In this document: one piece after another, positions 1-4,878 of the stretch
Layout: the number at the start of each line of letters is the position of its first letter
How positions within the stretch are numbered: the first letter of the stretch is position 1
Assembly: GCA_002727485.1 (NCBI GenBank)
Contig: PBXE01000034.1
Location: 6,614 to 11,807 of the forward strand
From: Methanobacteriota archaeon
Lineage (GTDB): Archaea > Thermoplasmatota > Poseidoniia > Poseidoniales > Poseidoniaceae
Direction: 5' to 3'
Length of the DNA: 5,194 nucleotides
Position numbers and translations under genes: made by a program
The notes under the pieces: model-generated
The model's database searches: none
Told to the model about the DNA's origin: nothing
The model's input: the letters and a program-made list of their open reading frames with translations, nothing else

Positions 1-447
1 GGGGCATTCGGACTACTTTTTTTGATTCTTGTCTCAATTTTCTTTAATATCAAAACTAGACCGTCACCAAAGGGCACCAATAAGGTTCCATCCTCCATCC
101 TTATGGCTAGAGGAGTTGCTGCAGCAATTGCTATTGGGTGTGCAATGATTCTAGCCAAATTAGGAGAGCCATTAGTAGCCGGGCTTGCTAGTGCCTTTCC
201 TGCAATATTTCTAACAAGCATGATCGCTTTATGGATTTCTCAAGGAGTCACGGTTCCACAAGGAGCAGCAGCTCCAATGATGCTTGGTGGGGCGAGTGTT
301 GCAGTTTATGCTTTGATTGTGATGTGGTCAATACCAAGTTATGGAATCGTTATCGGTTCCTTGGTATCTTGGTTTTCATCAATCATGTTATGGTCTCTTC
401 CAGCCTTTATTTTTTTGAAGAAATACCGCAATTTAACCATTGATTGA
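1..447 (+). CDS. Multi-pass membrane protein, 3' part only (possibly DUF3147/GlpM-like)
   Basis: The reading frame is open from the first base of the window, so the 5' end lies outside; the 148 visible residues are the C-terminal part. They are strongly hydrophobic, with likely membrane helices at about residues 1-16, 38-55, 58-81, 92-111 and 114-139, and a short basic tail (KKYR). A motif AGLASAFPA at about residues 60-68, at the start of a helix, resembles the AGL-x-FP motif I remember from DUF3147/GlpM four-helix proteins, and the four-helix layout fits. The hydrophobic stretch before the linker (residues 1-16) would then be the last helix of a preceding copy, suggesting a tandem duplication. 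An ATG at 103 exists but has no ribosome binding site and would start inside the linker. No substrate can be inferred. The 3' end overlaps the convergent DUF59 gene by 15 bp. Sure that it is coding and membrane-bound; the family call is tentative. Confidence 0.72.
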   Translation, partial: GAFGLLFLILVSIFFNIKTRPSPKGTNKVPSSILMARGVAAAIAIGCAMILAKLGEPLVAGLASAFPAIFLTSMIALWISQGVTVPQGAAAPMMLGGASVAVYALIVMWSIPSYGIVIGSLVSWFSSIMLWSLPAFIFLKKYRNLTID

Positions 448-732
448 GCGCGTCCATTTCTCAGCCCCAGGAATCCCTATGACTGTACAAACTGCTCCAT
501 TTACTCCTTTGACAGTCTCGATTTTTTGTTTTAATTCTACACAGTCTAATAGGCAACAAGGGCAATGAGGATGTTTTGGTGCAATGGTGTAATTCACAAT
601 GCCGTCATTAGAAATATCAATTTCTTGAACTATATCTGACTCATTATATGTTCTATCTTCATGTGGCTCTTTCCAACTTGCAAATAAGCGAATAACTCTC
701 AATTTAAGAGCCTTCATTTTTCGCTCATTCAT
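433..732 (-). CDS. MIP18/DUF59 (SufT-like) small protein, Cys-rich
   Basis: A 99-aa protein with the outline of the MIP18/DUF59 family, whose members assist maturation or delivery of iron-sulfur clusters (SufT, eukaryotic CIA component MIP18, PaaD). Visible signatures are a central DIV segment (33-35), a strand followed by a Cys-Pro-Cys loop at the place of the family's TxPxCP motif (HPHCPCC, 54-60), a helix, then the VKGVNGAVCTV strand (74-84) and a WTRSIN C-terminus like the family's W-T-x-x-x-I/M-N/S ending. Cysteines at 57, 59, 60, 64 and 82 are more than usual. A longer frame opens at 810 but would overlap xseB by 47 bp; ATG at 732 is preferred, 31 bp after the xseB stop and preceded by AGGTTGG. 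A further in-frame ATG lies at 717. It is the last gene of the presumed operon. Cytoplasmic. Family call is fairly firm; the client protein is unknown. Confidence 0.78.
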   Translation of the reverse strand: MNERKMKALKLRVIRLFASWKEPHEDRTYNESDIVQEIDISNDGIVNYTIAPKHPHCPCCLLDCVELKQKIETVKGVNGAVCTVIGIPGAEKWTRSING

Positions 733-763
733 ATTTATTCCAACCTGATGATTTCGGTTATTG

Positions 764-979
764 CTAATCTTTTGATAGTTCTTTCTCAATATCTTCCAAG
801 CGTAATTCATTCAATTTTCCTTCTGCCGATTTTAGGTCTTCTTGGCACTGTTTTAGCAACTTAGCACCTTCTTCGTAAAGCTGAAGGGTTTCATCAAGCC
901 CTCTGCCGCCTCTTTCCAACAAGGATACAATTTCTTCCAATCTAATTACCGCTTCATCATATGTTTTCTTCGCACTCAT
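764..979 (-). CDS. xseB: Exodeoxyribonuclease VII small subunit
   Basis: A 71-aa, nearly all-helical protein matching XseB: TYDEAVIRLEEIV at 6-18, an LERGG turn at 21-25, LDETLQLYEEGAKLL at 28-42 and QEDLKSAEGKL at 45-55, the two-helix hairpin typical of the family, followed by a charged tail. XseB binds the helical arms of XseA and is needed for a stable, active exonuclease VII, which degrades single-stranded DNA from either end to acid-soluble oligonucleotides. The frame continues upstream to 1039, but the homologous region starts at ATG 979, which has GTGAT just upstream (983-987) and lies 4 bp after the xseA stop; the longer start would overlap xseA by 56 bp. Length is normal for the family (about 70-85 aa). 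Coupled translation with xseA is likely and would help supply the excess of small subunit the complex needs. Confident. Confidence 0.95.
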   Translation of the reverse strand: MSAKKTYDEAVIRLEEIVSLLERGGRGLDETLQLYEEGAKLLKQCQEDLKSAEGKLNELRLEDIEKELSKD

Positions 980-990
980 AATATCACTTC
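980..990 (-). promoter_or_regulatory. Ribosome binding site of xseB containing the xseA stop codon
   Basis: Read on the minus strand, GAAGTGATATT precedes the xseB ATG. GTGAT (987-983) can pair with the AUCAC part of the archaeal 16S 3' end, and a 3-nt spacer suits that register. The xseA stop TGA is at 986-984, inside the site, so a ribosome terminating on xseA sits on the xseB initiation region. This site decides the xseB start at 979. Confidence 0.6.
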
Positions 991-2240
991 TTTTTACTTT
1001 CAATTTCATAAATATCCGCTGCTGCCACACCATCGGCAAAATTCATTGTGATTTTCTGTCCGATTTCTAGTTGATTTACAGCGGTTAGAACCTCTCCTGA
1101 TTCATTTTGGACCATACTATATCCACGTTCTAAGACTCTTTGTGGATGTACTGCATTAAGTGAGGCTTCAAAATTAGAAATTTTAGAAATTTCATTTGCT
1201 ATTATCGCTTTACTAATGTTATTCAATTTCGAGGCCAAGCTTTGAATCTTTATTTTTACATTCGTTATGCCTGCCATTGGTGCTGCTTTAAGCATTGATG
1301 AAAGCAATTTTAGTTTATTCCTGACATCACTGAATTGTCTTATCGATGCCCCATCTAATCGCTGATTTAACTCGCCGAGATACATCTGTATTGCATTATA
1401 ATCAGGCACACACCTCTCAATGGCATTTGATGGAGTAGATGCTCTAACATCCGCAACCATATCACTAACTAGAAGATCCGATTCATGGCCTACGGCAGAT
1501 ATAACCGGAATGTCTGTAGCGATTATTGCTCTGGCCACAGGTTCTAAATTAAAAGCCCAAAGATCTTCTGGAGAGCCACCACCTCTGCCAACAATAATTA
1601 CGTCAACAGGAGGATGGCCTCTTTTATTTGCAATATCAAGTCGTGAAAGTTTTCTTGCTGCAGATATACCTCTAACAATTTCTTCTGCAGCCTTATCTCC
1701 TTGAACTAGTACTCCAATAATCGTTCTTCTAAGCCCCGGCCATCTATTTTCTATCAACCTGTTCATATCGGAGAGAGCGGCAGAACCAGTGCCAGTGATT
1801 ATTGCAACATGCTTAGGAATTACAGGAAGTAATTTCTTCGGCAAATCAAAAATTCCCTCATCCTTTAGTTTAATCTTTAATTTTCTTAGAGTTTCTTCCA
1901 TTTCTCCGATTGTATTTATCGGCTCAATTTTATCGACAACGAGTTGAACTTTCCCTTGTTTCGCATACAAGTCAACGCTGGCTATAACCACTACTTCTGA
2001 ACCCTCTTTTATGTTAGAGTCAATGCTACATCTTCCACGCCAAATAACCGCGCTCATTTGCCCATCATTATCTCTTAATGTAAAATATGTATGGCCACTC
2101 GGATATTGTTTCCATTGCGATACTTCTCCTCTAATTGCTTGATTTTGAAATAACCTATCTTGCTTGATAGTTTGTCTTACGAGACTGACAAAGTGACCAA
2201 TGCCCAACGGGCCAGTAGTCAATTCGCTACCCTCTCTCAT
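984..2240 (-). CDS. xseA: Exodeoxyribonuclease VII large subunit
   Basis: A 418-aa XseA with all expected parts: an N-terminal OB-fold that binds single-stranded DNA (about 15-110, including RGEVSQWK and SGHTYFTLRD), the catalytic domain (about 125-280) with GRGGGSPEDLW at 218-228, FN at 230-231, PVISAVGHESD at 245-255 and VADVRASTPS at 262-271, a helical arm (about 280-360) and the C-terminal ERGY segment (371-374). From memory of the E. coli enzyme, the essential Asp, Arg, His and Asp align to D158, R219, H252 and D255, so the enzyme should be active. The helical arm looks shorter than in E. coli (total about 456 aa), and the segment at 194-212 looks longer. The start has no strong ribosome binding site; the next gene upstream, the 52-aa membrane protein, ends 39 bp before it. 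ExoVII is mainly bacterial, so an archaeal copy suggests old horizontal transfer, although base composition looks like that of its neighbours. Very confident of identity. Confidence 0.97.
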   Translation of the reverse strand: MREGSELTTGPLGIGHFVSLVRQTIKQDRLFQNQAIRGEVSQWKQYPSGHTYFTLRDNDGQMSAVIWRGRCSIDSNIKEGSEVVVIASVDLYAKQGKVQLVVDKIEPINTIGEMEETLRKLKIKLKDEGIFDLPKKLLPVIPKHVAIITGTGSAALSDMNRLIENRWPGLRRTIIGVLVQGDKAAEEIVRGISAARKLSRLDIANKRGHPPVDVIIVGRGGGSPEDLWAFNLEPVARAIIATDIPVISAVGHESDLLVSDMVADVRASTPSNAIERCVPDYNAIQMYLGELNQRLDGASIRQFSDVRNKLKLLSSMLKAAPMAGITNVKIKIQSLASKLNNISKAIIANEISKISNFEASLNAVHPQRVLERGYSMVQNESGEVLTAVNQLEIGQKITMNFADGVAAADIYEIESKKK

Positions 2241-2279
2241 AGATTACACAATAAGCCAACGGTTCTTGAATGATGCGCG

Positions 2280-2438
2280 TCATTTATTTTTTCTACGCCT
2301 TGCTTCAAATGCATGTCGAGCTTCTACTTCTGCAAATTTACTTTTAATTTTCTTTCTCAAAAACCATACTGCAACCGAAACTGCAAGAATATCGAAAACC
2401 AAAATACCCCATTCAATAATCGTCCAATTTTCAAACAT
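2280..2438 (-). CDS. Small single-pass membrane protein, 52 aa, function unknown
   Basis: A short open frame fills most of the space between the ferredoxin gene and xseA. It encodes 52 residues: an acidic/aromatic N-terminus (MFENWTIIEW), one hydrophobic helix at about residues 7-27 (the IIEWGILVFD and ILAVSVAVWFL stretches), then a very basic amphipathic tail of about 25 residues (RKKIKSK, ARHAFEARRRKNK). The positive-inside rule predicts N-out, C-in topology. Support for translation is a TGAGG ribosome binding site 7 nt before the ATG, only 9 bp from the ferredoxin stop, no internal stops, and a coherent one-helix-plus-basic-tail design. It ends 39 bp before xseA. I do not recognise a family. 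The basic tail could contact nucleic acid or phospholipid heads, or a partner from the same operon; these are guesses. It is short enough to be missed by usual gene-length cut-offs. Confidence 0.68.
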   Translation of the reverse strand: MFENWTIIEWGILVFDILAVSVAVWFLRKKIKSKFAEVEARHAFEARRRKNK

Positions 2439-2445
2439 TACAGTT

Positions 2446-2450
2446 CCTCA
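2446..2450 (-). promoter_or_regulatory. Ribosome binding site (TGAGG) of the 52-aa gene, formed by the ferredoxin stop
   Basis: On the minus strand TGAGG lies 7 nt before the ATG at 2438. Its first three bases are the stop codon of the ferredoxin gene (2450-2448), so termination and reinitiation are directly linked. It is the main evidence that the short frame is translated. Confidence 0.6.
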
Positions 2451-2783
2451 CAAGGGGGGGCGGATATCAATATCGACATCATTCAAAGGAATCCCAATAC
2501 AACTCAACCGTGCGCAACGTTCGACTAGATAATCATCTAATCCCGGCGGAAGAATCTCTGGCAATTCTACAATTCCTTGGATTAATGTAACCATGCAGGT
2601 CCCGCATGTTCCAGAAGTGCAATTGGTGGGAATTCGAACACCAGCTAATTCGCCATGTTCGGCAAGAGTTTCTCCTTCATGCAATCTAATTTGCCCAAGT
2701 AATTTTGCACCTTGTAAAAAACGAATTACAGGCACATCTTCTGAATTTTTTAATGATTTTTCAGAACCGGACTTTGCCGACAT
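2448..2783 (-). CDS. Plant-type [2Fe-2S] ferredoxin
   Basis: A 111-aa protein with the beta-grasp [2Fe-2S] ferredoxin signature: C55-x4-C60-x2-C63 in the loop NCTSGTCGTC (54-63) and the distal ligand C95 in RLSCIGIP; C90 is an extra cysteine. The first 16 residues are a Ser/Lys-rich extension before the first beta strand (VIRFLQGAKLLGQIRL, 19-34). Cytoplasmic one-electron carrier; the redox partner is not encoded here. It starts 9 bp after the stop of the 363-aa gene, with TGAGGT as ribosome binding site, and ends 9 bp before the 52-aa membrane protein gene. The 3' end carries seven consecutive C on the coding strand (2460-2454), so the last residues (RPPL) depend on that homopolymer having been read correctly. 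Family assignment is firm; its pathway is unknown, and proximity to a DUF59 protein suggests local iron-sulfur needs. Confidence 0.92.
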   Translation of the reverse strand: MSAKSGSEKSLKNSEDVPVIRFLQGAKLLGQIRLHEGETLAEHGELAGVRIPTNCTSGTCGTCMVTLIQGIVELPEILPPGLDDYLVERCARLSCIGIPLNDVDIDIRPPL

Positions 2784-2789
2784 TTCAAA

Positions 2790-2795
2790 ACCTCA
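2790..2795 (-). promoter_or_regulatory. Ribosome binding site (TGAGGT) of the ferredoxin gene, containing the upstream stop
   Basis: On the minus strand TGAGGT is followed by a 6-nt spacer and the ATG at 2783. The TGA (2795-2793) is the stop of the 363-aa gene. Good pairing with the 16S 3' end supports this start and translational coupling. Confidence 0.6.
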
Positions 2796-3884
2796 GCGCA
2801 TATCCTTATGACGAGTCCAACGTCCAGTTTGTTTGTTAAAGAATAATCCTGCTTTTTTCATCCATTTGTTAAACTTAGTAGCGCCAGCGCCAGTTCTAAG
2901 GATGAAGTCTTCTCTATCTTCTTGAGCTTGAATATAATCTTTAGCGGCAAGAGTTTGGTCAATCCAATCATTGATATCCATTAGGCCACCGCCAAGAGTA
3001 CTTTCTTCAACTACCTTGCTCATCTCATCAGCAGTAGCGCCAGTCTCTTCAAGGTCCTTACGAATCATATCATTGACTGAAGACAAGTCCATAGATGCTG
3101 GTTTAGGAGGAACAGGGTTTCTTGGAGGTTTATTTTCATCAATATGGATTCTACTTCCATTCAATAATTTATCTTCAACAATAACAGCTAATTCAGGGGT
3201 AAAGTTTTCTTCGCATTCCCAACAAATGAATACCCATTCGTCTGATTTATCTAAATCTCTAGCTTGCCTAGGATCCAATTCGTCGCCACAAATAGGACAT
3301 GCATGGAATACTAATTTAGGAACATACTTTCTTCTAAAGTCAACAATATCTTGAGGAGTTCCCTCTAATTCTAGCATCTCATGATCTCTAGCGGCTTCAA
3401 GCCCCCTAGTTTCCAATTGGTCACGAATTTTCACTTTCTGATCGTCTTTACCTTCGTCATAAAGGTTATTTTCTAATTTAACAATCAATTCAACAGTTTT
3501 ACCTAGGCGATTCATTACTAATTTTTTAGCTCTAAAAGCCTCAACCTTTACTATTTTCAGCCTTTCCTTTTCTTCAGCAAGTTCCGTAAGTACGTCTTTT
3601 TGTTTACGCTTGAACTTCATCTCTTCGATTTTCGACTCAACTTTCCTTTCCGGAGCTAGAACTTTTGCTAAGAAACGTTCTTTGCCATGGCTAGTGTGGT
3701 TAGCAGAGATAATTGAAATTACACCTTCAGCAATATCCGGCTTTAGAGCATAATTTTCAACTAACATGTCTTTGTCAATTTTCTTTAAATCGCCGATTTT
3801 TAACCCAGCATCAGCCAATTGCTGAGCCGTAGTATCGTCAATTCCGCGTCTAAGTAAAGCTAGATAGGTATCTTTCTTGGCCAT
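2793..3884 (-). CDS. Unrecognised 363-aa protein: HhH-like domain, charged helical middle, zinc ribbon
   Basis: No family recognised. Residues 7-60 (LALLRRGIDDTTAQQLADAGLKIGDLKKID onward to AEGVISII) follow the pattern of a helix-hairpin-helix/Rad51-N or NusA-like DNA/RNA-binding module. Residues about 80-180 are highly charged and helical, possibly coiled coil at 82-125. Residues 193-228 form a zinc ribbon with CPIC (196-199) and CWEC (221-224) separated by 21 residues. A Pro-rich linker (253-263, PPRNPVPPKP) leads to an acidic helical region, and the C-terminus (340-363) is basic and aromatic (KFNKWMKKAGLFFNKQTGRW). No signal peptide or membrane helix; cytoplasmic. ATG 3884 is well supported by GGAGGGG (3896-3890). 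It heads the presumed operon with ferredoxin, the 52-aa protein, exonuclease VII and DUF59. The domain mix suggests a nucleic-acid-binding or transcription/repair accessory role; this is inference only. Certain as a coding gene. Confidence 0.9.
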   Translation of the reverse strand: MAKKDTYLALLRRGIDDTTAQQLADAGLKIGDLKKIDKDMLVENYALKPDIAEGVISIISANHTSHGKERFLAKVLAPERKVESKIEEMKFKRKQKDVLTELAEEKERLKIVKVEAFRAKKLVMNRLGKTVELIVKLENNLYDEGKDDQKVKIRDQLETRGLEAARDHEMLELEGTPQDIVDFRRKYVPKLVFHACPICGDELDPRQARDLDKSDEWVFICWECEENFTPELAVIVEDKLLNGSRIHIDENKPPRNPVPPKPASMDLSSVNDMIRKDLEETGATADEMSKVVEESTLGGGLMDINDWIDQTLAAKDYIQAQEDREDFILRTGAGATKFNKWMKKAGLFFNKQTGRWTRHKDMR

Positions 3885-3889
3885 GGCAT

Positions 3890-3896
3890 CCCCTCC
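3890..3896 (-). promoter_or_regulatory. Shine-Dalgarno of the 363-aa gene
   Basis: GGAGGGG on the minus strand, with GGAGG 7 nt before ATG 3884. It is the strongest ribosome binding site in the window. A second ATG at 3889, in another frame, abuts the site, reads only nine codons and is too close to be used. Confidence 0.75.
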
Positions 3897-3900
3897 GACA

Positions 3901-3919
3901 AGTCACGGCGAGTAGTCAC
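3901..3919. repeat. Short direct repeat AGTCAC x2 in the leader of the 363-aa gene
   Basis: AGTCAC occurs at 3901-3906 and again at 3914-3919 on the plus strand, 13 bp start to start, within the presumed untranslated leader. It could be a pair of regulator half-sites or chance; hexamer repeats are common by chance, so weight is low. Confidence 0.25.
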
Positions 3920-3970
3920 TCCTAAGAAAAGGCTCTCCCGCGATTATCTAACAGTTTCTACACTATTTGA

Positions 3971-3980
3971 ATAAATTAAA
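3971..3980 (-). promoter_or_regulatory. Candidate archaeal TATA box for the six-gene unit
   Basis: The 124-bp spacer after ksgA contains TTTAATTTAT on the minus strand, the best match to an archaeal TATA element there. Transcription would begin about 25 bp further on, near 3950, giving a leader of roughly 65 nt before ATG 3884. I do not see a clear purine-rich BRE just upstream, so this is a candidate based on position and composition only. The rest of the spacer holds a repeated AGTCAC hexamer (plus strand 3901-3906 and 3914-3919), a weak 4-bp hairpin (3921-3910) and no convincing terminator for ksgA. Confidence 0.35.
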
Positions 3981-4008
3981 CGACCTATTGCGGCCAACAT
4001 TTATCAAT

Positions 4009-4878
4009 TTAAGCACTATTTTTTTCCAAATCGCAACATAACTCAATCCACTCGTCAAAATCCAATTCATCAGGCCTACATTCTAATCTTTCATCATCAA
4101 CAAGTAATGAATATGCTTTTTTCCATCTGCTGGAATGCCATTTTGGCACTCTATTGATTCTCTTTGGGACAGATTTCAAAGTTGTACGAATCTTTTTTCT
4201 CCTTTGAGCGAATGTTGTATGGATGACTTGTTTGACAAGTCTTTTGTCGCATTGAAATTTTTCATGGCTTGGAATCATTTCAATGAAACAAGAATTCACC
4301 TTAGGATTAGGACTAAAATTATGTGGTGGAACTTTTTTGATAATTTTACTTTCCCAGTCTAGCAGTGCAGTCATACCAAGTGAACCAACATCAGATTCAT
4401 ACTCCATTACTAAACGTTCTGCAAATTCTTCTTGCACCAGCAATAAGACCATATTCAACGATTCCTCTTTCTGTTCTCTTAGAAATTTGGTTAGTTTATC
4501 AACTAGTGGAGACGAAATTTGGTAAGGGATATTTGCGATAACTTTCGAAATATCCTGAGGCCATTTAACTTTGAGAGCATCCCCATCAATTATGTTAAGC
4601 CTTTCTTGTTCGATTTCAGGTGCAAACATCTCTCTTAGATGCTGTACGGCAATTTTATCAATCTCGATTGCAGTTACTTTACATTTTGAATTCAGTAATG
4701 CTTCGGTAAGAACACCTGGGCCGGCTCCGATTTCCAATACGTGGTCTTGTTCTGATAATGCAGCATGATTGACTGAGAACCCGATCAACTCATCATTAAT
4801 TAGAAAATGCTGTCCTAATTCTTTGTTAAATGGCTGTTTTGCACGTAAAGAGTCGACAAGCCAACGAGCGCCTCTCAT
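4009..4878 (-). CDS. ksgA: 16S rRNA dimethyladenosine transferase KsgA/RsmA (Dim1 family)
   Basis: A 289-aa S-adenosylmethionine-dependent methyltransferase that dimethylates the two adjacent adenosines in the 3'-terminal hairpin of 16S rRNA during small-subunit maturation. Family motifs are all present: LGQHFL at 21-26, the SAM-binding EIGAGPGVLT at 49-58, the acidic loop AIEID at 70-74, GDAL at 99-102, the catalytic NIPY at 116-119 followed by QISSPL, and the C-terminal VPPHNFSPNPKVNS signature and FAQRRKKIRTTLK. The length is normal. ATG 4878 overlaps the DUF655 stop as ATGA and has GGTGA with a 4-nt spacer, so the start is well fixed and translation is coupled. In other archaea a PrmC/HemK-type methyltransferase gene often follows; here a 124-bp spacer and an unrelated gene follow instead. 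Cytoplasmic, ribosome biogenesis. Very confident. Confidence 0.97.
   Translation of the reverse strand: MRGARWLVDSLRAKQPFNKELGQHFLINDELIGFSVNHAALSEQDHVLEIGAGPGVLTEALLNSKCKVTAIEIDKIAVQHLREMFAPEIEQERLNIIDGDALKVKWPQDISKVIANIPYQISSPLVDKLTKFLREQKEESLNMVLLLVQEEFAERLVMEYESDVGSLGMTALLDWESKIIKKVPPHNFSPNPKVNSCFIEMIPSHEKFQCDKRLVKQVIHTTFAQRRKKIRTTLKSVPKRINRVPKWHSSRWKKAYSLLVDDERLECRPDELDFDEWIELCCDLEKNSA

Noticed and set aside
733..810. Longer start of the DUF59 gene at 810
   Set aside because: It would overlap xseB by 47 bp, and the added residues show no DUF59 similarity; ATG 732 follows the xseB stop and has a plausible binding site.
980..1039. Longer start of xseB at 1039
   Set aside because: It would overlap the xseA end by 56 bp; XseB homology and the GTGAT site both point to ATG 979.
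1420..1704. 94-aa plus-strand frame opposite xseA
   Set aside because: Lies antisense to the most conserved catalytic part of xseA and shows no family motif of its own.
2200..2532. 110-aa plus-strand frame spanning the xseA start, the spacer and the ferredoxin end
   Set aside because: Ser/Thr/Asn-rich shadow without motifs; the minus-strand 52-aa frame with a ribosome binding site explains this stretch better.
2971..3354. 127-aa plus-strand frame opposite the 363-aa gene
   Set aside because: Low-complexity Ser/Leu-rich product typical of an antisense shadow; the minus strand carries a convincing gene with a zinc ribbon and strong ribosome binding site.
3944..4000. An 18-codon ATG frame on the minus strand in the spacer after ksgA
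   Set aside because: No ribosome binding site, overlaps the TATA candidate, and frames this short are expected by chance.
3885..4008. Intrinsic terminator after ksgA
   Set aside because: No stable hairpin followed by a T-tract; the only T-rich stretch (TTTTCTT, minus strand 3930-3924) lies downstream of the proposed transcription start.
4135..4768. Several plus-strand frames opposite ksgA
   Set aside because: They mirror the conserved KsgA methyltransferase coding region and have no recognisable domains.
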